From: Enterococcus phoeniculicola ATCC BAA-412
Lineage (GTDB): Bacteria; Bacillota; Bacilli; Lactobacillales; Enterococcaceae
DNA: 64,000 nt
Reading direction: 5' to 3'
Assembly (NCBI RefSeq): GCF_000407505.1
Contig: NZ_ASWE01000001.1
Span: 803,324 to 867,323 of the forward strand
The notes beneath the pieces are model-generated. The model saw only the letters and a program-made list of their open reading frames with translations, searched no databases and was not told the DNA's origin. Each line of letters opens with the position of its first letter. The first letter of the stretch is position 1. Shown here piece by piece: positions 18,103-29,093 of the stretch. Position numbers and translations under genes: made by a program.

Positions 18103-19815
18103 ATGAAAACATTACCAAGAAATGAGCATCCGCAACCTCAATGGGAGAGAGAAAATTGGAAGAATCTGAATGGTTCATGGGCATTTGCCTTTGATTTTGG
18201 AAAAAGCGGATTAGAAAGAGAGTGGCAAGTAGACTACTCTTTCGATCAGGAAATTCTTGTTCCATTTTGTCCAGAAAGTGAGCTAAGCGGAATTGGTTAT
18301 ACCGATTTTATGCCTGCAGTCTGGTATCAGCGAACAATTCATATTTCTGAAGAACAGAAAAAAAATTCAATCCTGTTGCATTTTGGTGCGATAGATTATT
18401 TTAGTCAGATATTTATTAATGGACAGTCAGTTGGCACGCATAAAGGGGGCTATTCTTCCTTTTTCTTTGATATATCTGCGTTTGTCACAACAGGCGAGAA
18501 TAAAATTACGATCTATGTGGAGGACGATAATCGAAGAGGACGTCAACCAAAGGGAAAGCAAAGTAGTCTTTATCATTCGCATGGCTGTGATTACACACGT
18601 ACGACAGGGATTTGGCAGACAGTTTGGCTGGAATTCTTACCAAAAACACATATTAAGGAAATCAAATACTATCCAAATGTTTCTGAACGTAAAGTAACTA
18701 TTGAAGCACTCGTTACGGGAAAAGGAACAGTAAATGTAGAGGTTTATTATAAAGGAATTCTCTGTGGTAAAGTTTCAGCTGTACTTACGGAGCATGGATT
18801 TTTAGAAGTTCAGCTTTCTGAAACTCATCTATGGGAGGTTGGACACGGGCGATTATATGATGTGCATTGCTCTTTTGAGGAGGATCGGGTCAAAAGTTAT
18901 TTTGGTTTAAGAGAAATTTCTTTTAAAGAAAATAAATTCTTCTTAAATGGAGAGCCAGTCTTTCAGAGATTAGTACTAGATCAAGGATTTTATCCAGAAG
19001 GTATTTATACGGCTCCAGAGGATGATTGTTTAAAAAAAGATATTCAGTTGAGTTTGGATGCAGGATTTAATGGGGCTAGGTTACATGAAAAAGCATTTGA
19101 ACCAAGATTTTTATATCATTGCGATCAGGCAGGATATCTGGTTTGGGGCGAGATGGCTAATTGGGGATTAGATGTTTCCTCATATTCTTCTTTGGCCGAC
19201 TTTCTTCCTGAGTGGTCAAGTCTTGTTTCGAGAGATTTTAATCATCCGTCTATTATCACGTGGTGTCCTTTTAATGAGTCATGGGATTACGAGTACCGCA
19301 GACAAAAAAACGAGATTTTGGAAATGATTTATCATACAACTAAAAAACTAGATCCCACACGTCCTTGCGTGGATACCAGCGGCAATTATCATGTAATTAC
19401 GGATATCTATGATGTTCATGACTATGCGCAAGACGTACAAGTATTTACAGAACATTTTACTGGAGAAAATCAAACGAATGGCGTTTTTTGGGATGAGCAT
19501 GATGCACGACAAAGCTATAAAGGAGAGCCGTTTTGTGTAAGTGAATATGGTGGAATTAAGTGGGACCCAACAAATCAATCAAAGGATTCTTGGGGATATG
19601 GCGAAGAACCAAAAACGCAAGAAGAATTCTACGCACGATACAAAGGCTTAACGGAAGTTCTCTTAAATCATCCGAAAATTTTTGGCTTTTGCTATACACA
19701 GCTATATGATGTTGAACAGGAAAAAAACGGGTTATATTTCTACAATCGAACACCTAAATTCGATATGAAACGAATCAAAGAAATCAATCAGCAAAAGGCA
19801 AGAATAGAAAAGTAA
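18103..19815 (+). CDS. Glycoside hydrolase family 2 enzyme
   Basis: This 570-residue protein has the GH2 order: an N-terminal jelly-roll sugar-binding domain (WYQRTIHI, GAIDYFSQIFINGQSVG), an immunoglobulin-like middle and a C-terminal TIM barrel. The acid/base Glu is in CPFNESWD (residue 392) and the nucleophile Glu in VSEYGG (residue 481). It is shorter than LacZ-type enzymes and close to the beta-glucuronidase or small beta-galactosidase subgroups, so the substrate is open. There is no signal peptide, so it acts on imported sugar. No transporter is adjacent. GGAGGAAGAAA is the ribosome binding site. Confidence 0.85.
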   Translation: MKTLPRNEHPQPQWERENWKNLNGSWAFAFDFGKSGLEREWQVDYSFDQEILVPFCPESELSGIGYTDFMPAVWYQRTIHISEEQKKNSILLHFGAIDYFSQIFINGQSVGTHKGGYSSFFFDISAFVTTGENKITIYVEDDNRRGRQPKGKQSSLYHSHGCDYTRTTGIWQTVWLEFLPKTHIKEIKYYPNVSERKVTIEALVTGKGTVNVEVYYKGILCGKVSAVLTEHGFLEVQLSETHLWEVGHGRLYDVHCSFEEDRVKSYFGLREISFKENKFFLNGEPVFQRLVLDQGFYPEGIYTAPEDDCLKKDIQLSLDAGFNGARLHEKAFEPRFLYHCDQAGYLVWGEMANWGLDVSSYSSLADFLPEWSSLVSRDFNHPSIITWCPFNESWDYEYRRQKNEILEMIYHTTKKLDPTRPCVDTSGNYHVITDIYDVHDYAQDVQVFTEHFTGENQTNGVFWDEHDARQSYKGEPFCVSEYGGIKWDPTNQSKDSWGYGEEPKTQEEFYARYKGLTEVLLNHPKIFGFCYTQLYDVEQEKNGLYFYNRTPKFDMKRIKEINQQKARIEK

Positions 19816-19896
19816 AATTTGTGGAGGAAATTTTTGTTTTAGAAAAGAAAATACGCTTCTTTTTCAATTTCTACAAAATTTTTTTCTCAATTAAAA

Positions 19897-19966
19897 AAAG
19901 GGAACGTTCTAAGCTACAGAGTGCTGAAACAGCAGGCTCTTTGTAGAAGACGTTTCCTTTTTCATA
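19897..19966 (-). terminator. Bidirectional intrinsic terminator between GH2 gene and gatD
   Basis: A long nested stem spans 19901-19957 (GGAACGT...ACGTTTCC outside; CTACAGAG and TGCTG/CAGCA inside) with an A-run on the left and a T-run on the right. Confidence 0.8.
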
Positions 19967-19969
19967 TAA

Positions 19970-20701
19970 TCAAAGGCTATTTTCAACAACAGCGGTTGAT
20001 TGGGTAGATTCTTCTTTAAAAACTTCCGGTAATTCTAACGCGTGTCCATATTTCTTTTCTAAGGCTAGCTTCAAAAGTCGAATGGCAAGATGTTCATTTC
20101 TTGAAAGAATGGGGCCGTGAAAGTAAGAACCATAGACATTTTTGTAAATGACCCCTTCAGATTTATCTTCCCCGTTATTTCCTTGCCCTTGAACAACAGT
20201 ACCTAACGGTCGTTCTCCTTTACCTAAAAAGGTCCTTCCGTTATGATTCTCAAAGCCATAGTAGGTTTCATTGAATTCTTCATTGTGAATCACAATATCT
20301 CCTATAAAACGATTATTTTCTTGGCTAAGAGTGTAATGATCTAACGCACCAATTCCACGGATTTTTTCTCCGTTTGCGCCCATATAGTAGTGTCCAAGAA
20401 GTTGATATCCACCACAAATCGCCAGCATAACTCCGCCGTCTTCAATATATTGAGTAAGAGATTCTTTCTTTTCCTGAATGTCTTTTGAAACAATCACTTG
20501 CTCGAAATCTTGACCGCCGCCAAAAAATACTAAGTCATATTTTTGTGAGTCGAAGGGTTCATGTATACTTACCACTTCAGAATGGAAGGCTACACCCATT
20601 TTTTTTGCATAATAGTTCAGCATAAGAAGGTTGCCATTATCGCCATAAGTATTTAGCAGATTGCCATACAGATGAGCGACAGTTAATTCATAATTAGCCA
20701 C
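19970..20701 (-). CDS. gatD: Lipid II isoglutaminyl synthase, glutaminase subunit GatD
   Basis: This 243-residue class I glutamine amidotransferase has its nucleophile Cys in [10 protein letters not shown] and a catalytic His in [11 protein letters not shown]. It hydrolyses glutamine and passes ammonia to MurT, which amidates the second-position D-glutamate of lipid II to D-isoglutamine. The gene overlaps murT by 8 bp and is translated as the second gene of that pair, the usual arrangement in Firmicutes. The C-terminus carries a non-conserved tail rich in Ser, Thr and Glu. Confidence 0.95.
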   Translation of the reverse strand: MANYELTVAHLYGNLLNTYGDNGNLLMLNYYAKKMGVAFHSEVVSIHEPFDSQKYDLVFFGGGQDFEQVIVSKDIQEKKESLTQYIEDGGVMLAICGGYQLLGHYYMGANGEKIRGIGALDHYTLSQENNRFIGDIVIHNEEFNETYYGFENHNGRTFLGKGERPLGTVVQGQGNNGEDKSEGVIYKNVYGSYFHGPILSRNEHLAIRLLKLALEKKYGHALELPEVFKEESTQSTAVVENSL

Positions 20702-22043
20702 GATCCATTCCTCCTTTGATATAGCCTTGACTGGCCAACTCTTTTCTTAATTGTAGAACGGCAGTATAAGTTGCAAGAATATAGACATGTTCAGTAGGAA
20801 GCTGTTTAATATCTTCGATGACTTCGTTTAAATCCTTTGTCTCGGTTAATTTATCCTCAGAAATTCCCGCTACTTTCAAACGAAGAGCCATATCTTTATG
20901 CCGTTCACCACCAGCTAGTACGGCTGGAATATCCATATCAGCAAATGCCTCATGATTGCCATCCCAAATCCAGCTAACATCAATACCGTCTGCATAATTG
21001 GCATTTAATAAGCAAACTAACGAAAAGGGATGTGGGGCTAAACCAATCATGTCAATGACCTGATTTAGACCAACAGGGTTTTTCACTAGAACGAGTGTAC
21101 ATTTTTTTCCATCTATAGAGATGATTTCTTGGCGTCCAAAAACTTTTTCATCATAGCTAAGTCCTTGGCGAATTTTTTCTGGTGCTACCCCATAGTATTC
21201 TGCAACAGCAGCAGCGGAAAGGGCGTTATATACGTTATACATTCCGCCAACCTCGATTCCATATTCCTGTCCATCAATGATGAAGTCAGCCGATACATTA
21301 TCCATACTCACCATATCTGTGAGTTGATAATCTAGTTCAGGGCGATGAAAATCGCAATTTGGACAATAGTAGTCACCTAGGTTTGCATAGGTAATCATTT
21401 TGTAATGCAGGATATGGTGACAACGAGGGCACAACACACCATCTGTATTATAGTGGGCCATTTGTTCTCTTGGCTCTTCATGATTAAACCCATAGTATTT
21501 TCGCGGATTAACGGTATCTATTGAATTAAATATTGGCGAATCTCCGTTACATAAAATAGGTGCATTCGGAGATTTTGCTGCGCCTTCAACAATCATTCGA
21601 TAGGTAGTATAAATTTCCCCATATCGATCCATTTGATCTCGAAAAATATTGGTGAAAAGAAACAGCTCAGGTTTGATATACTCTGTTACTTTGCTTAAAC
21701 TCGCCTCGTCAATTTCTAATACGGCAAACTTTTTTTGCCCTTTTTTAGGCTTAGCAGCCAAGAATGTTGAAACAATCCCTTGAACCATATTTGCTCCGGT
21801 AGGATTGGTTAGCACATCAAATTCCTGTTTTAGAATATTCACTGTTAGAGCCGTTGTTAATGTTTTTCCATTCGTTCCTGTCACAACGACAATCTGATAA
21901 TCTTTTGCTAGTGTATCTAAGATATGTGGATCAATTTTTAATGCTAGTGTTCCTGGGTAGCTTGAGCCGCCTTTGAAAAAATTTTTTAGTACCCATTGAG
22001 ATGTTTTTCCAGCTGTAATCGCCAGTTGACTGCGTATACCCAT
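20694..22043 (-). CDS. murT: Lipid II isoglutaminyl synthase, Mur-ligase-like subunit MurT
   Basis: This 449-residue protein has the Mur ligase P-loop [14 protein letters not shown] (about residue 54) and an inserted Cys4 zinc ribbon (CPRC ... CPNC, about residues 205-230) that marks MurT. The C-terminal DUF1727 domain ([19 protein letters not shown]) makes contact with GatD in known complexes. It activates the D-Glu carboxylate of lipid II with ATP, and GatD supplies ammonia. Amidated stem peptides are needed for efficient transpeptidation. The operon starts here. Confidence 0.95.
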   Translation of the reverse strand: MGIRSQLAITAGKTSQWVLKNFFKGGSSYPGTLALKIDPHILDTLAKDYQIVVVTGTNGKTLTTALTVNILKQEFDVLTNPTGANMVQGIVSTFLAAKPKKGQKKFAVLEIDEASLSKVTEYIKPELFLFTNIFRDQMDRYGEIYTTYRMIVEGAAKSPNAPILCNGDSPIFNSIDTVNPRKYYGFNHEEPREQMAHYNTDGVLCPRCHHILHYKMITYANLGDYYCPNCDFHRPELDYQLTDMVSMDNVSADFIIDGQEYGIEVGGMYNVYNALSAAAVAEYYGVAPEKIRQGLSYDEKVFGRQEIISIDGKKCTLVLVKNPVGLNQVIDMIGLAPHPFSLVCLLNANYADGIDVSWIWDGNHEAFADMDIPAVLAGGERHKDMALRLKVAGISEDKLTETKDLNEVIEDIKQLPTEHVYILATYTAVLQLRKELASQGYIKGGMDRG

Positions 22044-22279
22044 GAATGAAACCCCCGATAAAATTTTATATAAAAAAGTCTGTTTTTTGTAAGAAAATAA
22101 TTCAACTTATCATAACATATGTAGGAAAAAAAGTGGACTATCCATGCTGGTTTCTTAAAAAAATATAAAGGAAGCCCAACAGATTATTTTCTTCTTTATT
22201 ATGATAGAGAAGAGAGGCTCAGGCGTCTATCAGCCCAAACCTCATACATAGAATAGTTTTGAAAAGTCAGATATAGATT

Positions 22280-23680
22280 TTATCCAATAATAATTTTTTC
22301 AGAAGGATATTCATAACCTAAATCACGTGTTTCTTTTGGTACAAACAATAGTAGTGTATAGAGCATACCAATTCGTCCGATAAACATTAGCGCTGCAATT
22401 GTTAATTTTCCGACAACTGTTAAATCTCCCGTTATCCCAAAGGAAAGTCCAGTTGTCCCAAAAGCAGAAGCAACTTCCACAATAATAGAGATGAGTGAAT
22501 GGTCTTCAATTGCAGTTAAGAACAAAACGCTAAAAAAACACATTCCTAGAGATAACATGAATACAACAATTGATTTTCGGACATCATCATCATCAATCTG
22601 TCGACCAAAAATATTAATTTTTTCTTCACTTTTTAGGAAAGAAAAAAGGTATAAACCAATAATAGCAATCGTAGTTGTTCGCACGCCTCCACCAACTGAA
22701 CTTGGACTGCACCCAATAAACATTAATAGAGAGAACACAATCAGTGTAGTTACCTGAAAGTCCTGCAGATTATGAATTTGCAAGCCGGCATTTCTTGTTG
22801 TAATCGAATAAAACATAGAGTTCATCCATTGGCTAACAGGGTTCATTCCTAAGAATAAATGATCTTTTTCCAAGAAAAAGATCAGCAAAGTTCCTACAAC
22901 AAACAACAGCACAAATGCAAGTAACGCAATTTTTGTAAATAGAGAAAAACGAAAAGGAAGTTTGTGTTTTTGTCTCCGATAGCCTAGCCACTCGCGAATC
23001 TCCATCAAAACAGGAAAGCCGATTCCGCCAATAAAGATTAAGAACATAATACTCAGTAAAAATGGATAATCACCTGCAAAAGGAATAATTGAATCTCCTG
23101 TAACGTCAAATCCTGAGTTAGTCACCGCTGAAATTGCTTGATAAAATCCGTTGAATAACGCATCGCCCCAATTGTCAAAATAGTCATTTACATAAAAATA
23201 TATAGAAAAAAGCAGACCAAAGATGACTTGGAACCAGATGATAATACCAAACGTAATTCGAATCATACGAACAATCCCACTTAATCGGGGTTGATTCATA
23301 TCGGTCATAATCAACTGACGCTGTTTTAAAGAAATTTTCCGTTTTGAGATAATAAAAAAGAATGTGGAAATCATCATAATTCCTAGACCGCCCACTTGAA
23401 AGAGCAATTCTAAAAGAATCACACCTCGCTCATTAAAGACACTGTTAATATCGAAGGTAGACAAGCCTGTCACACTGATGGTGCTGACCGCCATAAATAA
23501 CATATCAATAAAAGAAACATGAACATCTGGCTCCCTGAAAAATGGCAAATAAAAAAGCCCAGTAGAGACAACTGTCATGAGTATATAGTAAGAAACAATA
23601 ATTTGAATTGAAGAAAAGTGACTAGAAATAAATCGATTTCCTCGCTTTTTAGATAAGCGTACAAAACGGCCGAGATTCAT
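22280..23680 (-). CDS. ktrB: TrkH/KtrB-family potassium uptake channel subunit
   Basis: This 466-residue integral membrane protein has four M1-P-M2 repeats. The P-loop filter motifs are visible in order: SVTGLSTFD, SAVTNSGFD, TRNAGLQI and TTGLSFG, each with the conserved glycine. KtrB forms a K+ channel that works with a cytosolic KtrA regulator; no ktrA lies next to it here. The start ATG follows an AAGGAGACC-type ribosome binding site. The 236 bp to murT hold a weak GC-rich inverted repeat (about 22212-22245) without a T-run. Confidence 0.9.
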   Translation of the reverse strand: MNLGRFVRLSKKRGNRFISSHFSSIQIIVSYYILMTVVSTGLFYLPFFREPDVHVSFIDMLFMAVSTISVTGLSTFDINSVFNERGVILLELLFQVGGLGIMMISTFFFIISKRKISLKQRQLIMTDMNQPRLSGIVRMIRITFGIIIWFQVIFGLLFSIYFYVNDYFDNWGDALFNGFYQAISAVTNSGFDVTGDSIIPFAGDYPFLLSIMFLIFIGGIGFPVLMEIREWLGYRRQKHKLPFRFSLFTKIALLAFVLLFVVGTLLIFFLEKDHLFLGMNPVSQWMNSMFYSITTRNAGLQIHNLQDFQVTTLIVFSLLMFIGCSPSSVGGGVRTTTIAIIGLYLFSFLKSEEKINIFGRQIDDDDVRKSIVVFMLSLGMCFFSVLFLTAIEDHSLISIIVEVASAFGTTGLSFGITGDLTVVGKLTIAALMFIGRIGMLYTLLLFVPKETRDLGYEYPSEKIIIG

Positions 23681-23896
23681 AACAAGGTCTCCTTAGACAA
23701 GTAGTTAAGATTAAGTATAACAGAAAACGATGTGAGTGGTTCAAAGGAAACTATTTTTTCTGTTTTCATGAAGATGAGGAAGTAAAAAGAATCTATACTA
23801 AGGGAATCAAAACGAAGAGAAATAAGTGAATAAAAAAATTTCTTTGAATATAATAAGATTATCCTCCATAATAGGTAGAAAAGGAGTTTTGTGCAG

Positions 23897-26305
23897 ATGA
23901 AAATAAATCAATTTGGTATCCGACCAACTGAGTATCCAACGATGATTGAGGAGCTAAAACAAATCAGTTTTTATGAAGAAAAAGAAAATGTTACGCGTCA
24001 GTGGTTTTCATTTTTAGCTAAAAGTTTTCCAGAGGTTCAAGTAACATCTGGTATAACGGAAAAATATCAGTTGATTTTAGCGACAGATGAGCTTACTTTG
24101 GCTGAATTTGAAGAAACAAAGCAACCAGTCACAAAAGAAATTTTTTACACGGTGGCACTGCAGCTTCTCCAGTTTCAAGTTGAAATTGACTTTAAAATTG
24201 CTTCTGTTTTAGAGGATGCAAAAAAGATAGGTGTATTTGTAACAGAGAAAACACTATCAACAAAAGAAGCACTTATAGAGGCTTGGTATTATTTGTTAAC
24301 TACTCATACCAAAAATGGGTTAAGCTATATTGATTTGTTAGCTAGTAGAGGATATTATGCTGAGAGACGTGTAGCTAAACCATTATTTTTCAATGGTAAG
24401 GCACAGGCAGTTTTTGCAACAGACGAGATTATTCGTGAAGTTGTTTATGTGGAAGCACCACTAGACACAGATGAAGATGGGAAAAGAGATTTACTAAAAG
24501 TGGAAATTCTTCGACCCGTAGAGACGCAGGAAGGATTGCGTGTACCGAGTCTCTTTACAGCAAGCCCATATAACCAAGGGACAAACCCTGAAGCTGGTGA
24601 TAAAGCAACGCACGAGGTCAATGTTCCTTTGACAAGAAAAGAACCAAATCAGGTAAGTTATGAAGAGATTCAGTTTTCAAGAAAAGATGTGCAACTTCCT
24701 CCAGAGCGTGAAGTGAGTGGACAGGCAAAATATGCTTCTGAGACCTTCATGAGAGAAAAATCTTATGCATTAAATGACTATTTCTTAGCACGAGGATTTG
24801 CGGCGGTCTATTCTGCTGGGATTGGTACACGGGATTCAGAAGGAATTCAAACCTGCGGGTCAGTGGAACAAACGATTGCAACAACTGCAATTATCGAATG
24901 GCTGGCAGGGAATCGTCGGGCATTTACGAATCGTACAGATAACATTGAAATTTCTGCGTGGTGGAGTAATAAAAAAGTGGCGATGACTGGAAAATCTTAT
25001 TTAGGAACCCTTGCAACTGCAGCAGCAACAACAGGGGTGGAGGGGTTAGAAACAATTATTTCTGAAGCTGCTATTTCTGACTGGTATCAATATTATCGTG
25101 ATAACGGTCTAGTTATAGCCCCTGGTGGATTTCCTGGAGAGGATGCAGATGTTCTTGCTGAATCAACTTTTAGTCGTATGCATGATGCAGGGGATTATCT
25201 TAAGATTAAGGACTTTTTTAATGCAAAACAAAAAGAAATGGTGAATTTACAAGATCGAGTAACGGGGGACTACAACACATTTTGGGATGAACGAAATTAT
25301 TTACCACATGTGAAAAACACGTATGCAGATATTATCATGGTCCATGGATTAAATGACTGGAATGTGAAGCCTAGACATGTAGCTCAGCTGTGGGAAGCAT
25401 TAAAAGAGGTTCCCGTGGAGAAAAGACTTATTTTGCATCAAGGTCAGCATATTTATATTCACAATATGCCTTCTCTTGATTTCAATGATATGATGAACAG
25501 TTGGCTTAGTTATAAACTCTATGGTGTTGAAAATCAAGCAGACAAACTGCTACCTGCCATACTTGTCCAAAAAAATACTGTCGAACAGACGTGGGAAACA
25601 ATGGAAGATTGGGTACCAGATCAATGGGAAACCCGTTATTTAAGTGACACTCAGCTGAGCGAAAATAAACAGACAGGTAATGCGAGCTATCAGGATAAAT
25701 TAAGTAAAGAACAATTTAGCATCTATACAAAAGATATCGCCAAGTGGGAGACAGAGATAAAAGAGGAAGAAAGCCCATTAGAAGGACATCGTTATCTTGG
25801 AAAAACAACTCCTTTAGAAAGAGCAGTGACCCTCAGTGGTCAACCAGTTATTAAGCTGAAAATTGCATCAAGTGTTAATTTTGGTATGGTAAGTGTACAG
25901 CTAGTTGACTATGGAAAAGCCAAACGATTGAAGGAAATCCCTACTGTTCTTGAGCTAAAGGGGCTTCCTTTGGGAAATCAATGGCGAGAAGAGGATATAA
26001 AAGAATTTCAATTAGGAGGAATAACTTCTAATAAAATGATTACAAAGGGGCACATGAATCTACAAAATCGAACTTCTTCATGGAAAACAGATGAATTAGC
26101 GGCGGGAGAATTTGTTGATGTAACTTTTGCCCTTCAGCCAACGATTTATGAGGTGCCAAAAGGACATCAGATTGGTTTAATTGTCTATGGGACAGACTTT
26201 GGAATGACGGTTAGAGGCAATCAAGAGATTACTTATACGATTGATTTTGAAGGATCGGAAGTACAGCTGCCGATATATAACAAAGCAAACAAAGAAGTTA
26301 ATTGA
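23897..26305 (+). CDS. pepX: Xaa-Pro dipeptidyl-peptidase PepX
   Basis: This 802-residue serine peptidase of the S15 family has its nucleophile Ser in GKSYLGT (residue 367), a catalytic Asp in MVHGLNDWNV and a His in HQGQHIYIHN. It has the N-terminal dimerisation domain, alpha/beta-hydrolase core and C-terminal jelly roll (ALQPTIYEVPKGHQIGLIVYG). It releases X-Pro dipeptides from peptides, helping proline-rich peptide use. It is cytoplasmic. The ATG at 23897 fits the homologues better than the GTG at 23891; both can use AAAAGGAG. Confidence 0.93.
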   Translation: MKINQFGIRPTEYPTMIEELKQISFYEEKENVTRQWFSFLAKSFPEVQVTSGITEKYQLILATDELTLAEFEETKQPVTKEIFYTVALQLLQFQVEIDFKIASVLEDAKKIGVFVTEKTLSTKEALIEAWYYLLTTHTKNGLSYIDLLASRGYYAERRVAKPLFFNGKAQAVFATDEIIREVVYVEAPLDTDEDGKRDLLKVEILRPVETQEGLRVPSLFTASPYNQGTNPEAGDKATHEVNVPLTRKEPNQVSYEEIQFSRKDVQLPPEREVSGQAKYASETFMREKSYALNDYFLARGFAAVYSAGIGTRDSEGIQTCGSVEQTIATTAIIEWLAGNRRAFTNRTDNIEISAWWSNKKVAMTGKSYLGTLATAAATTGVEGLETIISEAAISDWYQYYRDNGLVIAPGGFPGEDADVLAESTFSRMHDAGDYLKIKDFFNAKQKEMVNLQDRVTGDYNTFWDERNYLPHVKNTYADIIMVHGLNDWNVKPRHVAQLWEALKEVPVEKRLILHQGQHIYIHNMPSLDFNDMMNSWLSYKLYGVENQADKLLPAILVQKNTVEQTWETMEDWVPDQWETRYLSDTQLSENKQTGNASYQDKLSKEQFSIYTKDIAKWETEIKEEESPLEGHRYLGKTTPLERAVTLSGQPVIKLKIASSVNFGMVSVQLVDYGKAKRLKEIPTVLELKGLPLGNQWREEDIKEFQLGGITSNKMITKGHMNLQNRTSSWKTDELAAGEFVDVTFALQPTIYEVPKGHQIGLIVYGTDFGMTVRGNQEITYTIDFEGSEVQLPIYNKANKEVN

Positions 26306-26330
26306 GGTGGGGAAGTAATCGTAAAAGAAG

Positions 26331-26396
26331 AGGTCGGTACAGAAGTGTTCAGCTTATTTCTTGGAGCTTAACACTTCTGTACCGGCCTGCTTTTTA
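26331..26396 (+). terminator. Strong intrinsic terminator between pepX and malR
   Basis: A stem of about 25 bp (26331-26354 with 26365-26388, few mismatches) is followed by TTTTT. It can also serve the convergent malR. Confidence 0.85.
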
Positions 26397-26401
26397 TCAT
26401 T

Positions 26402-27418
26402 TTACTCTTGCGTGAGTGGTACGACCGTTTCTCTTTTCACAAGTTTGTGAGGGACAACAAGACGAACGCCTGTTGATAAAACTTCATGAATTTGATCCAT
26501 TAGTTTTCTCATTGCCATTGTTCCAAGCTCGGAGACATCCACATCAATACTCGTTAAATAAGGATGCATGAGAGTGGAGAAAATGGAGTTATTAAAGCTA
26601 ATCACAGAAAAATTTTCTGGAACTTTATAACCGTACATTTCTGCTAATTGGATAATACGAAGGGCGAATATATCATCAATAACGACGGCAGCCGTTGCCT
26701 TTGTTTCTTTTAACAGTTGTTCAAACCCGACAAAGTCTTCTGGTTTTTCCAAAGGGACACTGGCAAGTGCTGGTAGCCCTGCAAGCATCATTGCTTTTTG
26801 ATAGCCAAAATATCGTTCAAAATAAACACTTTCATGCGTTGTATTTGTAATGAATAAAATATTCTCATGGTGATTTTTAATTAAAAAGTCAGTCGCATGT
26901 TTTCCAAGTAATTGATTATCGTTATCGACAAAGACAATTTCTTCCTCATTTTTATAAGGCTGACCGACGAGAGTAAATGGAATCGCATTTTCATAAAGAT
27001 AGTCAATAACTAAATCATCCCGGTCTGAATAGACGAGAATAAATCCATCTACTTGTTTTTGACGATGCATCCGCTTGACGTTTTCCAAGAGTCTTGGAAA
27101 ACTTTTCGCAGTGGCAATGGCAGTCGTCATTTCGTGTTTTTGTGCTTCATCATTGATAGCTTCAATAATTTCCAAGTAAAAAGGATTTCCGATTCGCTCT
27201 TTTGAATCTAACGGTGGTAAAATCACACCTATGGCACTGGATGTTCGTTTACCTAAGTTTCGCGCAGCGATATTCGGTACATACCCAAGCTCATCCATTA
27301 CTTTGCGAACTTTTTTCTTTGTTGCTTCTGAGATACTTGAATGATCGTTAATTACACGAGAAACAGTTGAGGTGGCAACGCCAGCTCTTTTTGCAACATC
27401 TTTGACAGTGATAGTCAT
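26402..27418 (-). CDS. malR: LacI-family maltose repressor MalR
   Basis: This 338-residue protein has the LacI N-terminal helix-turn-helix VKDVAKRAGVATSTVSRVINDH, hinge residues and a periplasmic-binding-protein-like effector domain. It is the last gene of malP-malB-malM-malR, the E. faecalis order. Its probable operators are the palindromes at 31417-31434 (malP promoter) and 31592-31609 (malT promoter). It should repress both units until maltose is present (established for enterococcal MalR; applied here by synteny). It starts 18 bp after malM. Confidence 0.93.
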   Translation of the reverse strand: MTITVKDVAKRAGVATSTVSRVINDHSSISEATKKKVRKVMDELGYVPNIAARNLGKRTSSAIGVILPPLDSKERIGNPFYLEIIEAINDEAQKHEMTTAIATAKSFPRLLENVKRMHRQKQVDGFILVYSDRDDLVIDYLYENAIPFTLVGQPYKNEEEIVFVDNDNQLLGKHATDFLIKNHHENILFITNTTHESVYFERYFGYQKAMMLAGLPALASVPLEKPEDFVGFEQLLKETKATAAVVIDDIFALRIIQLAEMYGYKVPENFSVISFNNSIFSTLMHPYLTSIDVDVSELGTMAMRKLMDQIHEVLSTGVRLVVPHKLVKRETVVPLTQE

Positions 27419-27436
27419 TTATTTGCCACTCCTTTT

Positions 27437-28429
27437 TTATAAGCATGAAAATCTATAGATGGTTTCTTGTTGTCTTTTTTGTAAGGGGGGTAGTTCAATT
27501 GACGGCCATGAAGGATGATGAACACTATCTGGGAACTGCTGCGGCTCAATTGCCAGTCCATAATTTGAGTGCATAGGTTTTCCGTTAATAAGAAATGGTG
27601 CGTCAAAACCAGTCGTAGAAAATAATACCACACTTTGATTTGTTGTTGCTATCTCCATTTTTCGACCAGAGGTCTGCTCAGTCAGTGTAAGCGCGGTAGG
27701 GAGAGTCTTATTTAAAATAAAACAGTCGTCAAGCCCTTCTTTAAAAGAAGAAAAAATAGCAGGAAACGACTGCATTTTTGAAACATCTAGAGGAAGTTCT
27801 TTTACTGGAATAATTTTTCCAGTTGGCAGCGTTTCTTTATCTGTCTCAAGAAGATGGCTAGCATTGACGAGCAGACTATGTGTGTCTAAATCTTGTTGAC
27901 CTTCACCGGAAAGATTAAAGTAGCTATGACTTGTAGGATTTACAATAGTCGGATTCATACTTTGATAGTCTGTCGTCATAATCAGTGAATGATCCACTAG
28001 CTTGTAGGTGACACGCACATTTATTGGACCAGGATAGCCAGACACCGAATCTTCTAAATGAAATCGAATACCAATCACATCAGGGTCTTCTAAAAGCTCA
28101 ATAGTCCAAAACTGATACGACCACCCTTGGGACCCTCCGTGAATATGGTGGGTCCCGCAATTTTTTTCTAGAGGAAAGTCTTTCCATTGTGCGTGCTTTA
28201 TTCGACCAGCTACAGGGCCTACGACTGCTCCAAAATAGCTTTTATCAGAAAGCAATTCTTCTACACTATCATACGACAAGAGGATGTTTTCTGAAAGCCC
28301 TTCTTTATTTGGAGTAAAAAGCTGGTGCATCCGTGCGCCAAAATTATAAAAAGAAGCAGATAAATAGTTGTTAGTTAATGTGACTTTGATTAAAGGAGAC
28401 CCAGTAACAGGTTCGATGCTAACGTTCAT
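27437..28429 (-). CDS. malM: Aldose 1-epimerase (mutarotase) of the maltose operon
   Basis: The 330-residue galactose-mutarotase-fold enzyme has its catalytic His in [12 protein letters not shown], an earlier His in THHIHGG, and its Glu in AIEPQQFP. It interconverts the alpha and beta anomers of glucose released by maltose phosphorylase. The start ATG 28429 lies inside the end of malB (11-bp overlap), so translation is coupled. A longer in-frame start twelve codons upstream would overlap malB further and lacks support. The ribosome binding site is weak, as expected for a coupled gene. Confidence 0.9.
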   Translation of the reverse strand: MNVSIEPVTGSPLIKVTLTNNYLSASFYNFGARMHQLFTPNKEGLSENILLSYDSVEELLSDKSYFGAVVGPVAGRIKHAQWKDFPLEKNCGTHHIHGGSQGWSYQFWTIELLEDPDVIGIRFHLEDSVSGYPGPINVRVTYKLVDHSLIMTTDYQSMNPTIVNPTSHSYFNLSGEGQQDLDTHSLLVNASHLLETDKETLPTGKIIPVKELPLDVSKMQSFPAIFSSFKEGLDDCFILNKTLPTALTLTEQTSGRKMEIATTNQSVVLFSTTGFDAPFLINGKPMHSNYGLAIEPQQFPDSVHHPSWPSIELPPLQKRQQETIYRFSCL

Positions 28430-29093
28430 GGTTAGCTTGCATCCATTGCTCCACAAGATAATCAAAACTTAGCTGACTAGTCTCTGAAACAAGTGAAATG
28501 TCTGTCCCTAAATCTTCTTTTCGCCCAACACCTATTGGCAAAGCACCGCTTGCTTGAATGGCCTGAATTCCTGCTTTGGCATCTTCCACTCCAATACAGT
28601 CTTTTATCTCTACACCAACCTTTGAAGCCGCCAGCAGAAAAATGTCCGGGGCAGGTTTGCCTTTTGCAACACTTGCTGGGTCTGCAATTGCATCGAAATA
28701 CGGTTCAATTGCCATTTTGTTCAAAAGAAAAGGTCCGTTTTTACTTGCAGAAGCTAAAGAAATTTTTACATTATGAGATTTTAATTCTTTTAATAGCGTC
28801 AAAATTCCTGGATATACATCTTCTGGGGTAATTTCTTGAATCATCTCAACATAATACTCATTTTTTCTGGCAGCCATTGCTGAAAACTCTTCTTCTGAAA
28901 ACTCATTTTCTTTGTGTCCGTATGCAAGCATACGGCTTAAAGAATCCTCACGGCTCACACCTTTTAACTGTTCATTGAATGTACGATCAATCGTAATTCC
29001 AATTTCTTCCCCTAATTTTTTCCATGCACGATAATGGTATTCTGCGGTATCTGTAATGACACCATCTAAATCAAATAATACGCCTTTAAACAT
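28419..29093 (-). CDS. malB: Beta-phosphoglucomutase
   Basis: The 224-residue HAD-superfamily enzyme has motif [10 protein letters not shown] with the nucleophile Asp and general acid/base Asp, the cap-domain KGVSREDSL, and [11 protein letters not shown] as motif IV. It converts beta-glucose-1-phosphate from MalP to glucose-6-phosphate. ATG 29093 ([11 protein letters not shown]) is preferred over the ATG three codons earlier because AGAAAGAAGG lies nine bases upstream and family members begin MFKxVLFDLDG. It overlaps the end of malP by 8 bp. Confidence 0.93.
   Translation of the reverse strand: MFKGVLFDLDGVITDTAEYHYRAWKKLGEEIGITIDRTFNEQLKGVSREDSLSRMLAYGHKENEFSEEEFSAMAARKNEYYVEMIQEITPEDVYPGILTLLKELKSHNVKISLASASKNGPFLLNKMAIEPYFDAIADPASVAKGKPAPDIFLLAASKVGVEIKDCIGVEDAKAGIQAIQASGALPIGVGRKEDLGTDISLVSETSQLSFDYLVEQWMQANHER

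Noticed and set aside
22200-22250. GC-rich inverted repeat downstream of ktrB
   Set aside because: The stem is imperfect and no T-run follows, so I did not list it as a terminator.
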